Source: Pyricularia pennisetigena (Eukaryota; Ascomycota; Sordariomycetes; Magnaporthales; Pyriculariaceae). Taken from it: a stretch of DNA of 64,000 bases. Of the stretch, positions 1 to 12,352 are shown in pieces. Below the pieces are notes generated by a model that was not told the origin of the DNA, searched no databases, and was given only the letters and a program-made list of their open reading frames with translations. Made by a program: the position numbers and the translations under genes. The stretch spans positions 976,549 to 1,040,548 of the forward strand of contig NW_021940920.1 in the NCBI RefSeq assembly GCF_004337985.1. The letters are read 5' to 3'. Each line of letters begins with the position of its first letter. Position 1 is the first letter of the stretch.

Positions 1-1202
1 TATAAAGTTAGTCACCGTGGAGCCAGCCGGTGAATTATGGACGGGCAAAGACTTACCTCTTGAACACACGTAGCTACAAGGACGCCTTCCTTGTTGAATA
101 TCCTTTGGATCACTACACCCCTTCCATCCCCGGACCAGGGACTTTCCATTTCTTGGAACATCCACTCGTCCGCCTTGATGCTTCTGGGCTCGTGGAAATA
201 GATAGTGTGGTCAAGGCTGACCATCATGCCCAGCGTGGGCCGATCAGCCCAGTCCTTCAAATCACCGCCACCATCGAACTCACTTTTTTTTTCAAAGCAG
301 ATTGTCAGTTTAAATGCTCGCCATCATAAATCTCACGAAATATCACTCGCAAATTGAAAAGGAAAGAAAGTAACAAAGAGAAAATGACGGGCATCAACAT
401 ACTGCAAGTCCTTGATTTGCTGCACCAACCATGGATCCAGTGTATCAATCTCCTCGACCTTGACCGGGAACCTCCACAGCTTGTGGATCCTCGAGATGGT
501 GCCGATGAAGTAGCTGTCGCTGACGTAGGCCAGCGCGTTCATGTGGGCCTGGACGCCACCCTCGGCGCTGATCTTGCCCCTGGCCCTCGTCCACTGGCGC
601 GACTTGCGGTTGTGGACGTCGGGGCTGTCCATGTTGGTGACCTTGATGCGGCGTGACTGGAAGGGACCCAGCCAGGCCATCTGCGGCACCTCGTCCAGGT
701 CGTCGGTAGGAGGAGGCCCGGCGTCTGCGGGCATGCTCGCCGAGTGGCGCACAACGTTTTGGTTCTCCTTGCGCTCCGACTCGGGAGTCTCCTTGACGAA
801 GCTGATGGTGGTGGTGAAGATGCAGCGGCCGCGCTGGCGGGCCTGGACGGTGCGCGTGGCGAAGGAGCGGCCGTCGCGCACGCGCTCGACGTGGAACAGG
901 ATGGGCACCTCGTTGGCGCCCGCCAGCAGGAAGTAGCAGTGGCACGAGTGGGCCAGGAAGTTGGCCGGGACCGTCTTTTGGCCGGCCGCGAGGCACATGG
1001 CGATGACGGTGCCGCCAAAGATGCCTCGTGCTCCCGGGGGTTGCCACGCCGGGCGGGTGTTGGTGAAGACGTCCCGGCCGATCACGTTGAGCTCCGTCAC
1101 GTCCAGGACGTTCTCGATTGGCGCCTTGTTGGGGTCCTCTGGTGGTGGCCGAATCAATGTCGGGAAGGGGATTGCCCCGTCATCGTTGCTGTGGTCGCCC
1201 AT
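1..1202 (-). CDS. Acyl-CoA thioesterase II (TesB-type), partial at the left edge
   Basis: Hydrolyses acyl-CoA to free fatty acid and CoA. Fungal members of this double hot-dog family are usually peroxisomal. Visible exons are 403-1202 (ATG at 1202) and 57-282. The intron 283-402 starts GTATGT. A second donor, GTAAGT at 51-56, shows the gene continues beyond the window, so the C-terminus and any peroxisomal SKL-type signal are not visible. Exon 1 carries the family signature FGGTVIAMCLAAGQKTV, then HCYFLLAG and VERVRDGRSFATR. Exon 2 begins HEFDGGGDLKDWADRP and contains SLDHTIYFH, which holds the conserved Asp of the TesB catalytic triad. The donor falls just after a VQE motif where TesB proteins have their active-site Gln region. 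It is divergent from the gene at 2490 across 1.3 kb. Family assignment is firm; localisation is inferred. Confidence 0.9.
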
Positions 1203-2489
1203 GTTTGGTTGGTGGCTGATGAGCTAGTTTTCCCTCTGATAAAGGCTCCCAGCACCTAGCCTTCTAGGAGATCGACCCTCGGCAGTGTCGGCGTCGTTTG
1301 GCGTGCCGAAATTGATTTTACCGATTGTATATCCGCCAGCCTTGTGGATTTCGTTCAATTCAACACTCAAGTTTAGAGTATCTTCAAATGAAGCAATCAA
1401 GCATAAATTCTGAGTAGGCAATATTTCGGTGGGAAATAAACGCAAAATGATTTGAGCATTTGATGTCGAGGCGTTAATTTCGAAACGTCATGCTGCGGAT
1501 CCTGGCGCAGTCATGCGCAGTTATGCGCAGTCAGTTGGCAGCTTTCGGTGGTAGAATGTCAGAAGATTTTGAGAGCATGGTCCAAGGTATTTGATAATGT
1601 CAAAAAAATTGCCGAGGTTCGGCAACGCGTCAAGCTGACACGTTCAGCTAACGAATCACCAGGAAGCGCGAGACTGCCAATCCTCGTAACACTATCTGAT
1701 CTCAAATCTGTACAGTGAATGAATTGTACTGAGATTAATGGACAGCTGAGCTGCATTACGTCCTCGAGAACAAGACGAGCGAGGAAGGACCTAGACAGAT
1801 ACGACAAACTGCAATTTCCACGTGGATTCAATGCACGTGATAGCCATATATATAAGTATACTTTTGGCGCCTGTCATGGTGTAGCAGAACTTTTTGGTCT
1901 AAAAATTTTGGATGTCTCGTTTTAGAGAAAAAAAAAAAAAGAATAGTACGTTATACGTGCGCTTCAGCAGGCATATCATGGTAGTGGTTAAGTCGGCAGA
2001 TTGAAAAGCTCTAGTCTAGTTGACATTCAACGAAATCTACAAAGTAGAATCCTATCCTGACCTGTAGGTCATATGGAACATGGGTTCTGAGATCCACGTG
2101 ACTTCAATTGAGTTGCTTCCTGCTGGTAGTTCACATTTTCGCCCCACAGCAGAACTTGCCCAGAAGAGCTTGCAGCTTCTGACGCAGTACCAACAACTTC
2201 ATCTCCAACAAAAAAAGGACATCACCAACGTCCAACGTAAAGCTCACTTCACAGTCTCCCTGCCTACCCTAATATTGGAAAACCCTCATAGGCAGGGATT
2301 GACGATTGACAATGTCGTCTGCGCGCGAGTAAGGCTGCGAATTCGATCTCGAACGAACACGATCTTCCATCCGAACCCATAATCAAGGCTCAAATAGCAT
2401 TGAGCTGTAGCTTCAGATTGCTACCCGCTTGAACGTTTCAAAACTTACCAACTGTCCTTAGTGCCCTCATCGGCACCAAGACCATCGCA
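1203..2489. other. Intergenic region between divergent genes
   Basis: No gene is supported. It holds the promoters and leaders of the thioesterase and of the TPR-like gene. Around 1504-1530 a roughly 10-bp unit containing TGCGCAGT is repeated three times. An A-rich run lies at about 1927-1940. The open frames here are short and show no protein character. Confidence 0.6.
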
Positions 2490-4265
2490 ATGTCTCGCGC
2501 ACGTATCATTCTCCGCCGCCTCCTCCCCAGGGCTCGGGTGTCTCCGATCCTCAGGCCATTGCCTCCTCGCCGCGCGGCCGGCACCATGTCTATAGTCAAT
2601 AGACCGCAGCTTCCGTTCCTAGCCCCGCCGAGCCCCCGACAACAAACCAGGTATATGGGCACCGGCAGGCGAAACTGGTTGGTCAATGAGGCCTATTGGA
2701 CAGTGTACTGGTGCTTCGTCTTTGGCACCATGAGCATCTTTGGATGGGCGATTGCATTTGCAGTTCGTGAGGAGGTGCGCGAGAGGGAACACCCCACGCC
2801 CCACGAGTGGTCCTTTATAACGCGCTGGATGGTCCGCGAGGCCATGGCCGAGCGCGACGTCCTCGACACCATCAAGCCTGACTGGCCCTATATTTTCCAA
2901 CGGTTGCGGGATGCGGCCAGGCGCCTCGAGGATGGCAAGGTAGATGGCAAGAATGTCAACGACATGGGGATGGGCCAAGACCCGCCACACCCGCCCGAGA
3001 GCAAGGACTTGTCCGCAAAGAGCGAGGAGTGGACAAGGGGTTACTACGAGGTTCTGATGGCTTGGTGCAAGGCTGCGGAATATGTGGACGGCTGGGTCGT
3101 TGACAAGACGCGAGGGATCGTGTTCGCGCCCGAGGTCGTCATTGGGCCCTCGAACCCTAACAGGAAGCCAATTCCTGTGGGAGCGGCCAGCGCGCCCAAG
3201 GAGGAGGACTGCGAGCTGGCGTTTCCCGAGCGGCCGGACATGCTGTACCAGAAGGTCCTCGGCACCAAGGGCTTCACGCCGAGGCAGCGAATGGACGCGG
3301 CGCTGGCTTATGCTACGTGGTTGGAATACAAAGGCGAAAGGGACGCCGCACAGGCCATGTATGAGCAGGCCGTCGGCATTGCACTGGATGCATCAGGCCA
3401 GAGGGACCTGGTGGACCCCAAGATGTGGACGCTAAAGGACTCAGCTCTTCCTTCTGCCAATGCCCTGCGATCATTGACGGCATACGCACAGTTCAAGGCA
3501 CGACAGGGCGACACATCATCGGGACTGCCTATGATGGTGTCCATACTACGGGCACGACGGTCCCTACCTAGTGTGGATTCGGCAATGGAAGCAGAACACA
3601 CATTCAAACCGCGCCAGATCACACAGGAGAAATGGTTCGCCGAGAAGATTTCTGATTTGACAGTTTCGTTCTTCTCTCCGCCACCATACCCGCCTCCTCC
3701 ACCAGACGGTACAAGACCACCAGCCCGCAACGCCAAGGAGAGGTGCGAAGAAGCCGCCTTGCACATGCACATCGGTGAGATCATGTACGCGTCGTCAGTG
3801 CGCGCAAGAGAGGAAGGGCTGGCGTGGACGCGCGAGGCGGTCGACACTGCCGAGGAGCAGCTGCACAAAATCCAAGGAGAGGGGACCGCGAACAAGAACA
3901 GCTCGAGCATCACGAGCGTTATTTTCGGAACGGCGCGGCGTGACGAGCGTGACCTCATCTCGAGGCGTAACGTAGTCAGCCTGGACGCCCGCACAACGTG
4001 CCGCGAGTGTCTCGCCGCTGGTCTGGACAACTGGGCCACAATGGTCCGGCAGCTGGCGGCAGAGGAGAATAGGCAAAAGGAAAAGCGCGGTGAGGAGCAC
4101 TCTTCCGCTGGCTCATGGTTTGGATTTTGGGGCCGTGGCGGACAGCAAGCGGGACGGTGGGAGGCCGAGGAAAAAGTCGTCGAGGAGAGGATGGAAAGGG
4201 CTAAGAAGCTCTTGGACGACCCGGATGCGCCATCTGTCGGGCCCATGTCGCTCTTCCAGGTTTAA
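2490..4265 (+). CDS. Mitochondrial TPR-like membrane protein (fungal conserved, function unknown)
   Basis: Intronless, 591 residues, starting at ATG 2490. The first 60 residues are rich in Arg, Ser and Pro with few acidic residues, ending near RQQTRYMGTG, which looks like a mitochondrial presequence. One membrane segment follows at about residues 69-93 (YWCFVFGTMSIFGWAIAF). The rest is mostly helical and soluble. Repeats such as RMDAALAYATWLEYKGERDAAQ... with spaced Ala and Tyr resemble TPR helices, and a Pro-rich patch (SPPPYPPPPPDG) lies near residue 395. From memory, orthologues in many ascomycetes carry the database name 'MFS maltose permease'. That name does not fit, because only one membrane segment is visible. 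A mitochondrial inner-membrane assembly or tethering role is a guess; the gene itself is well supported by its long frame and composition. Confidence 0.85.
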   Translation: MSRARIILRRLLPRARVSPILRPLPPRRAAGTMSIVNRPQLPFLAPPSPRQQTRYMGTGRRNWLVNEAYWTVYWCFVFGTMSIFGWAIAFAVREEVREREHPTPHEWSFITRWMVREAMAERDVLDTIKPDWPYIFQRLRDAARRLEDGKVDGKNVNDMGMGQDPPHPPESKDLSAKSEEWTRGYYEVLMAWCKAAEYVDGWVVDKTRGIVFAPEVVIGPSNPNRKPIPVGAASAPKEEDCELAFPERPDMLYQKVLGTKGFTPRQRMDAALAYATWLEYKGERDAAQAMYEQAVGIALDASGQRDLVDPKMWTLKDSALPSANALRSLTAYAQFKARQGDTSSGLPMMVSILRARRSLPSVDSAMEAEHTFKPRQITQEKWFAEKISDLTVSFFSPPPYPPPPPDGTRPPARNAKERCEEAALHMHIGEIMYASSVRAREEGLAWTREAVDTAEEQLHKIQGEGTANKNSSSITSVIFGTARRDERDLISRRNVVSLDARTTCRECLAAGLDNWATMVRQLAAEENRQKEKRGEEHSSAGSWFGFWGRGGQQAGRWEAEEKVVEERMERAKKLLDDPDAPSVGPMSLFQV

Positions 4266-5662
4266 ACTCCTGTGGTGACGACGTCGCCACGTTTCTACAA
4301 ATTAGTTCAATATCATCTTATGGTTCAGAAGCAATTGGAAATCAGCGGTCTTGCGGCATATTTTCTTCAATGCAGGGCAAAGGCGTATAGCCCAATCAGT
4401 CAGCGACGCGCATCATTTCATTATACGCTTTTGATTTCTCGATCTAGGGTGTATCTCGACCAGTTTCGTGCCCTCGATTCATCCGACGGCACAGAAAGGC
4501 CCAGGTCTCAGCTCGAAGACCCATGTTTGGTTGCCAGCGCGTGGCAGCCTGCTGTCCCACGATTTTGTCAATCATACCAATGAGATTGGAATCATCGGGG
4601 CGAAGAGGACCCTTGCAGCCTTGGGCCGTTGTTTGGTAAGGTTGTGGCGACAAAAGAAACAAGAAAACAACGAAAAGAAAAGAGAGCGGACGGCAGTATA
4701 CTCCTTGACGAGCGTATTCCTTATCGGAACTAGCTCCATCCGCCTGGCGCAACGAAACGGTGTGGGAGGTGTGGCCTCCTTACCTTCTCTTTTCAGCAAA
4801 TATCCATTGCCGGAAGTCCAGCGCATTGCCGCTTGGTGTTGATCAAGTCATCTTTCCGGCAGGCAATTTTGTTGTCTTCGGATACAAGGATTATTTGCTT
4901 CTTGGGGTTACTCCACGTTGACGCTCGAAATCTGCAGGGGGTTGGATGGTTTGACCAATGTGGTAGGTAAGACGTACGTAGACCCTTTATGCGACTGGGG
5001 TAGTACTACTGTTCAGTGGAGAGAGGGTGATGAAAGCCCAAAAAGAAAATCGCCACGTTGGGCTCCGCAACCTTTCATCGTCAAACAAGTCTGAGCTGAC
5101 GCTCACGAACTTTTTTTTGCGTTCGTCATTTTTTCCCCCCGAGGGTCGAGTCTTCTCGAAAACATCTAGCGGCCTGTCCTGTCATCTCGGAGATGCCCGA
5201 AGATTACTAGGCAGACTATGGCGCGAGCCCAAGTCCACGGGAGCGACGATGGGAAAACGTCAATTATCATGTAGAAGTTTGCGTGAATACGTCTGAGCAC
5301 AATCAACCATCCTAAGTCGCTAGCTAATAGCTTTGCCCTGGCAGTGTCACCAGGATGCTCCTTGTTTCGTCAACGTTGGGCTGCACGGTCGTCATTAGAG
5401 GTGGCTTTCTTTTTTCTTCTTCTTCTCGTTATTCATCACCTTAATTTTTGCATGCGCATTTCCGCATTTGTATATGAAATTTTTATGTAGTCCGGAGTTT
5501 TGTGAGTCTCCGGTAATATTGGGCAAATTGTCGCAACACCACACAGCTAGCTACGCTCGAAGTGGCCTGATCTCAGCCACAACAACCAGCCCAATATGGC
5601 AGATGGCGAGGCACCAACCCCTTCTAGGATTAATGTGCTCGGGTGCTATGAGGCCTGGTTGC

Positions 5663-5663
<1 letters not shown>

Positions 5664-5693
<30 letters not shown>
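5664..5693. repeat. Poly-T tract (30 nt)
   Basis: An uninterrupted run of T in non-coding sequence. It could be a microsatellite or the tail of an old retroposed sequence on the minus strand. No flanking target-site duplication was evident. Confidence 0.9.
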
Positions 5694-5696
<3 letters not shown>

Positions 5697-7464
5697 TGGG
5701 AGGAGCATTTTACTACCTTCTATCTAGGCGATAAGTATTGCTGGGTTGCTGGGCTGAGAGTCAAACGTGATATCAGCCAGTATCGTATCATGGCACAGGG
5801 AGCTAAGCTACCAGCTGAGGGGTTGGCTGATTGGAGAACCAGCTCGATTTGTTTACTTGGCTCGTGCATGGGTTCCATACGACAGACAGATAGTATGTGT
5901 AGCTAGGAAAGAAGCTATGGCACACGCAGGAAATGTCAGAGCTTCGGTTCAGTTACCGTATGCCTTGGCTAAAGGTTTCCACCATGTGTTAGTCGATGTT
6001 AGCACAAAGTGGGTGGATACGTAGGTAGTAAAATGCGAGGGCATTATCCGACAGGATAGGATCCTTTGTCAGGAGACGGACCGACCACATCGAACGATAA
6101 TGCACGTGACCTAGAGCCCACTGTCGGGTATCGACTTGCGACTAGACTACTGCAGCTAAGACCCTGGCCTAAAGCATCCACTCAGTCGTCCCGTCTTTTG
6201 GCGTCGGCAAGCCGGTTAAGTTGTTGTTTTTATTTTGGTTTTTCTCTGGGGGCGCCCTCCCTCATTTGCGCTCCCATCAAGATTCGTCTGATATTTAGCT
6301 AGCTCTGTGCCCTGTCGGCCAACAAAAGTCTAACTTTGATGGGAAAGATACAGCGAGATTAGGTAAAAATATGGAAAAGAAGAATGCAAAAGACCAAAAC
6401 ACCATGGAAAAGCCGTTTTCTATTCTTGTCTGAAGATATCCATAGCTTCCAAACCACAACGTGTTACCACTACTCAGGATCCAAGGCCGATTGAGACGAC
6501 GTTTCTTGTGGTGTGGGGTGCAATTCCGGATCGATCGATTTTCAGAATGGGACGCGAACTTGGCATCGCCCAGTCATCTAGCATTCGGGCCCGGCTCCCT
6601 CAAATCAGATGATGCTACTGAAGATTTTTTTTTTTTTTTTTCAGCCCATATTTACCGTATATAAGCTAACGTGCATACGAAAAAGCAACCAAGTCAATTA
6701 GTAGAGTTATTTTACTGGGGTGATGAAACTGGAGAACAACATGCCAAGATATTCAACCAAGCCAAATTGCGATGCAGCAGACAGCAGACCGGGAGATAGA
6801 CAGACTGTCAGGCAGTCAGACAGACAAGCAGCAGCATCAACCAGAAAGAAAAAAAAAGCAGGCTGAGATCAAAAAATTCGATGGACCCCGATCTAGACTC
6901 ACCCCAGTAGATTTTGCAAATCACGATCTGGCAGTTGCGGTCTTTCCCCCGTCCCGCTCTAAGCAAGATCGGACCTCTTCCACGGGTCCCACCCCACCAA
7001 TCGTAGCATTTCTTCCACCTTCGGAACCCCCACTTTGTTGAAGGATAGATACGGTTGTGCCTGTCAATCGATCCCGATTCACAAATACCAAGACGAGCTG
7101 CCCATCACCAGCGACGAACCCCAAACTCGATGTTCGATGTCGCGTTGCCATGCTTCGATGCTCAAACCCGAACGTGTCTCCAACATCGCCTGAACCAAGA
7201 ACCACATGGAAATTTACTCCCGCTCGCTCGCGTGTCTTTGGTCTGTTCCTTCTTTCGGAACGGTCATGCATTTGCTTCGCCAATGTTGCACCCGATCCGA
7301 CCCCCCGCTCGTTACGCGGACACACCTGATGCAAAAAGGACCCTTGGTCCGGGATGCAATACGGCACCATCATCATGATGAAGCACTTTCAATGACAGCA
7401 CTGAGGATATCTAGATTAGCTCGGGACTATCCTTGTTAGTCATATCTTGTACTGTCCAAACCTG

Positions 7465-7502
7465 TTTTGTTTTATTTTATTTTATTTATTTATTTATTTT
7501 TT
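7465..7502. repeat. TTTTA/TTTA microsatellite
   Basis: Direct reading shows repeated TTTTA units passing into TTTA units, in the CT-rich region upstream of the cryptochrome gene. Confidence 0.85.
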
Positions 7503-9620
7503 GCCTTTTGGTCTGGAGGCTTTTGGCTACGTTTCGTTGAATTACCCACTTGTGCCTTTTGTTTCCTCCGCCTTCTCGCTGGAGCGGTAAAATTTCATAC
7601 TAACGCTACCTGGCTATGTCATCGCCCTGAAATACCTTTTTTTGTCACTCCTTGCTGTCCACGCCAGGGGTGGGAGGGCAATGACGGCCTGATCTCCTGA
7701 TCTGGTTAATCTGGATGAAAACGGTCCGGTACCTGCCTTACTTCCGGTACATTGCCTCACCTTAGTGAACTCAACTCACTGGCCTAAAGCTAGCGACCTG
7801 AGCTTCATCTACAAAGGCAGACTGATAGCTATTACTTACATTGGCTATTCGTCCATACCTTTCTTCGGTCGTGTCTCTCTAGCCACCTTCTTTCTCTCAC
7901 CGGCCTTACCGATCTAACTTAATCTTGCGGCCACCTTCTTCCCGAATGCTTTGCATTGGTTCGTTACCGATCGGTTGGTATTTACCCATTAGCTCGATAA
8001 TAGTACGAACTGCAAATCAGCGTATCAAGACGGCCAGCCATCTGCCCGATCTCTTGGCTTGGCTGACGGGTTGACGGCGATACTCCTTGTAAGCTTAGGG
8101 TTGTGTCCACCCAATTCGCTGCAGAACCTACTTCCAATCAATTGGCCTTGTCCCCTCCTGCTACCGGAAACCGGCTACGACAACGGGCGTCCAGCTAGCG
8201 CGTCTCTTGTTTGGATTGGTCTCATCTCTTGGGCGTCACTACCCGCAGCCGTTGCCACTTGGGTATCAAGCTTGCAAGCTAAGCTCCAAGGTACGAGCCA
8301 CTAGAGTACGCATACTTCTGTCTTGGGTAGTTAGTTTCCTTACTTTTCAAAGTAAAATTGTCTTTTCTCTTCATTTTCGGCTTTGGAACCCTAGCCCTCA
8401 CATTAGTGCCAGAGTCGACTCGAGTCTCGTTTGGGCTCCTTGTTCCACTTTTGGAAATCTAATCCGAACCTCTACAAGGTCGGCCTACTCATGAGATCAG
8501 CACCTGGGAGTCTGGCTACATCTGGTCTCCACATCCTTGGGAAGGTTTTTACTTTTGAATTAGCAAAGTCACTGTTATTATCTGTTCCTTTTGTTGTCCT
8601 TCCAACATTACAATCAACATTGGGTGCGGGCTCTGGAGCACATTACCCCGGGTTTTCTCCTCACCGTTTCTTGTCTCGGGCCCCCTTCACCGGCATCATC
8701 TGCTAGGTTTCGTTCACAGCATCCTTGATCACAGACAACCCACACTCTCTTGCCCCCCCCCCTCCGCAATCACAGCACCATGCTCATTGCTATGGCACAC
8801 TGACCATCTCCTCGTCATCACCACAGTACCATCATCCTCGCTTTGCGCCCGTTTATTTTCTTTTGCTGCCCTTTTAGTGTACGGTGGAGTGGATCTATTG
8901 ATCTCCAAAGACCAACCACATCGACACCCACCATCTCTAGTACGCATCATTTAGATCGGGAATATTCTCTACCTAGGTGTGAGTGGGGGAAGCCACTCAA
9001 GGACCCCCTCGACGCGACCCTGATTTCTTGGTGGTCCCTGGACCCAGCTACCCACTCAGGGATAGTCACTTTTGAGTCGTTAGGATTCCTCCCAAGCCTC
9101 CCTCCCTCTTTTAACCAGCTTTAACCACTCACAAACCCTGCTTGCTTCTCAGAAATAAACCCCCCCGGCACTGATTCCGCACCAACCTATCGATTTCTCC
9201 ACCGACTCTGTTCTCAGGGCTACGTTTCTTCTCTATACTGTAGGGTCGCTGCGGGTCCCCAGTTCACGTTGGGTGTGAGTTCGCTATATTACCTTGTTCC
9301 GTCACCTTACTTTGCTCCGTCGCCGTGTCTCGCTAAGGATATGGTCAGACCTGCGCGCCCCTAAAAACCGGTCTATATATGTCTCGCGGTAGTTTCCGTG
9401 TTGCAGGCTGGCTTTAGGGATCCTTTGTTCCTGGAACCGAACTGACGATTACTGAACGCTAGGCAAATTTTGAATTATACATGTTGATTTGGGAATCACG
9501 GACCACACTCTCGGTACTAACCGGTCCAAGATCGCGCTAGAAACCTCCCGTCTTTGTTTTTAATAGCTGTCATCCACTGAGGGCCTGGCGCGCTAGGTCC
9601 CTGTTAGCAATACCCACCGC

Positions 9621-12352
9621 ATGCCTGGGTTGGTATTTCACTGGTATAGCCGCCTCGCATATATCACCCCGTCCACCTGGCACCATTGTGCTAGTCAACT
9701 ACCTTGGGCACGTGGAAGAGCTTGTATTGCTTCCAACCAGTTCTGGTACAGGAATCTTCACGGGCAAACAGCTAGATTCCCCACCAAGATGGCTCCAAGA
9801 AAAATCCTCATCTACCTGTTGCGCAGAGATCTGCGCGTCTCAGACAACCCGATATTCCACAACCTCGCGACCCAAAAGGACCACGGTTTCACTCACCTCC
9901 TCCCTGTCTACATATTTCTCCCAAACCAAATTGAGATTTCTGGCTTCATCTCGGACAAGTCAGCGAAGAGCCCCTACCCAGAAGCCAGGAGCAAGGTTGC
10001 CGGGTACTGGAGATGCGGACCTTACCGGGCCAAGTTCATCTCCCAGGCAGTGTGGGATGTGAAGCAATCACTCGAGAAGATAAACAGCGGGCTGCTGTTG
10101 CGTCTCGGAAGCTTTCAAGATGTCCTCGAGGGCCTTCTCGATGGTTTCAAAGAACGAGGTGACACTTGTTCGGTTTGGATGGTCGGGGAGGAGGGACTCG
10201 AAGAAATACAAGACGAGAATTCCATATCAACAGTGTGTAGGGCGAGGGGATTCGACTTCAAGAAATTGGTGGATGAGAAGTATTTTATCGACGAGTGAGT
10301 TATCCTGCGCGTCTCTCAACGTGCTAACACCATAACCTAGCCTGTCTTCCATTTTTCAGCTCTCGTTTTCTTTCATCCGAACCCTCTGACCTTTTATTTC
10401 TGCGTTTCCGCAGTCGCGACTTGAACTTCGCTGAGCCCCAAGACCTGCCGGGGATTTTTACAGACTACCGGAAGTCGGTTGAGCCATTAAGAGAGAGACC
10501 GAGAAAGTCGTTACAAACACCTGAAACAGACTCACTCCCACCATTCCCTGAGCCTGATACCATCCCCGAGCAATCACGGCCGTTTTCAGTCCCAGACAAC
10601 TATGAAGACCTTGAGACAGCGCTCCTAAAGCCTGTGAAGGACTTCAACGGTGGTCCTTTCCCCGAGCATGCCGAGAACGCCACCACCGCCCACCCTTTCA
10701 AGGGAGGCGAGACGGCAGGACAGGAGCGTTTGCAATACGTCATGCGCTCCGGTATAATCAAGGGCTACAAGACATCTCGCAACGGTCTCATCGGCCCCGA
10801 CTTCAGTACAAAACTCTCGGCTTATCTCGCGCAAGGATGCATCACTGCCCGGCAGATACATGAATCATTACTCAGTTACGAGGACGGCAGCGCTACTGAA
10901 CTTGCAGAGATCGAAGGATTCGGGCAGGGTGAAAACATTAACACCAAATCGGTCAGGGAGGAGTTGATGTGGAGGGACTACATGCGATTGTACGCCAGAA
11001 AGATCAAAGGAAAGCTATATTCGGTCGAGGGTCCCAGGGGCGGTCGCAACTATGAGGCCAGCAGCAGCGGGGAAGCCGTCGACAGCGGGTCACCGCCTAT
11101 TGCCAAAAAGGTTATTTGGAAGACGCCGGATCCCGCTGCTGCCGACCCGCGGCAGACACCAGAGCCCGAAAAGATCAAAGTATGCTTAGATCGGTTTCTG
11201 GCCGGAACGACGGGTCTTGGATTGATCGACGCCTCCATGCGTGAGCTGATGCACACTGGGTACACGTCCAATCGGGCCCGCCAGAATGCAGCCAATTTCT
11301 TGGCCAAGCACCTAGGGATCGACTGGCGTTGGGGAGCCGAATGGTACGAGATGTTGCTGGTGGACTACGATGTGTGTTCGAACTGGGCGAACTGGCAGTA
11401 AGTTGAATCTCATTTTGGAGAGCACCCTCGGTCACACCCCCCATATTCTGAAGCTAATTGTCTGCATCACTAAAGGTACGTGGCTGGTGTCGGAAACGAT
11501 CCGCGCGGCGAGGCCCGAATCTTCAACCCGGTCAAGCAAGCGTTCGATTACGATAAGGAGGGCGCTTACGTCAAGATGTGGGTGCCTGAGTTGGCGCCCT
11601 TTGGCAACAGGCTTGAACTCGTCTTTCAAGCCTGCAAGGCGACCCCGCAGGAGCGCGACGAGGCTGGACTGTCGGACAACATTATGGTCACGGACCCGGT
11701 GAAGCGTATCGCGTTCAACCCCAACGGCAAGCCACCGAGCAAGAGGCCGTGGAAGAAGAAGGATTCTGTCTCGGGCAACACTGCTGGCGGTGGGGGAGGT
11801 TCTCCCAACGAAGGCAGCCCCAGGACCGAAACCAATGGTGGCGCACAGGGCAAGGGCGATGGCTCACAGCAATCTCGGGGTGGGAGGCAGCAGTGGCGCC
11901 CCAGTGGCCAGGGGTACCCTCCGCAGACGGGCAGGGCTCAGCCCGGCAGTGGCGGGGGGTACCGAAGCTACCACAATGCCGCTTACGGCGGGCCAGGACC
12001 ACAAGGGGGCCGGGGTGGCGGCTGGCGAGGGCGACCGGCCGGGCCTGGCCGGGGTGCGGGGTTGCAGGGCTTTAATTACCGAGGCCCAGGTGGCGGCGGA
12101 GTATACTATGTAGGTCGTGGCGGCTACCCGCATCAGCCGTACGAGGGAGGGGCTCCTCCCAACTACGCCGTCGTCCAGGGAGGTGGGCAGCATCCCATGT
12201 CGCACTACGGACCCGGCGGCGGGGCCTCGCCGCAGTCGCAGCAGGGGTGGACGCCACCAAACCAAGGACAGTACCCTCAGCAGCAACAACAGCAGCAGCA
12301 GCAAGAACAACAGCCGCAGCCGCAGCCGCAGCAGCAGCAGTCTAACGCCTAG
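9621..12352 (+). CDS. Cryptochrome-DASH (photolyase/cryptochrome family) with RGG/Gln-rich tail
   Basis: A flavoprotein blue-light receptor and single-strand DNA photolyase relative. Exons are 9621-10294, 10414-11397 and 11476-12352 (844 aa). Introns start GTGAGT and GTAAGT, and both junctions restore frame (IDD|RDLNFAEP and WQ|YVAGVGNDP). The photolyase domain starts KILIYLLRRDLRVSDNP. The FAD-binding half has the DASH-typical GYTSNRARQNAANFLA and DYDVCSNWANWQYVAG. After about residue 630 the protein is low complexity: Gly/Arg repeats (RGG-like), then Gln/Pro. Fungal CRY-DASH proteins commonly carry such Gly-rich extensions. Two starts are possible: ATG 9621, or ATG 9789 immediately before the photolyase fold. 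The 56 residues between them are basic and lack Asp and Glu, like a mitochondrial presequence. The stop is TAG at 12350, but the same frame stays open to 12772. Confidence 0.93.

Larger units (their letters stand above)
4266..9620. other. 5.3 kb stretch without a supportable gene
   Basis: Open frames here are short (at most about 150 codons), overlap in several frames, and have no recognisable motifs or splice continuity. Contents include a T-tract of about 30 at 5664-5693, a TTTTA/TTTA microsatellite at about 7465-7502, and CAGA-type short repeats near 6780-6830. From about 7.0 kb onward the plus strand becomes pyrimidine-rich, typical of long fungal promoters and leaders, and leads into the cryptochrome gene. 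No TE open frames or terminal repeats were recognised by eye. Confidence 0.6.

Noticed and set aside
6921..7376. A 151-codon minus frame
   Set aside because: It overlaps several other frames in a CT-rich region and shows no domain or splice continuity.
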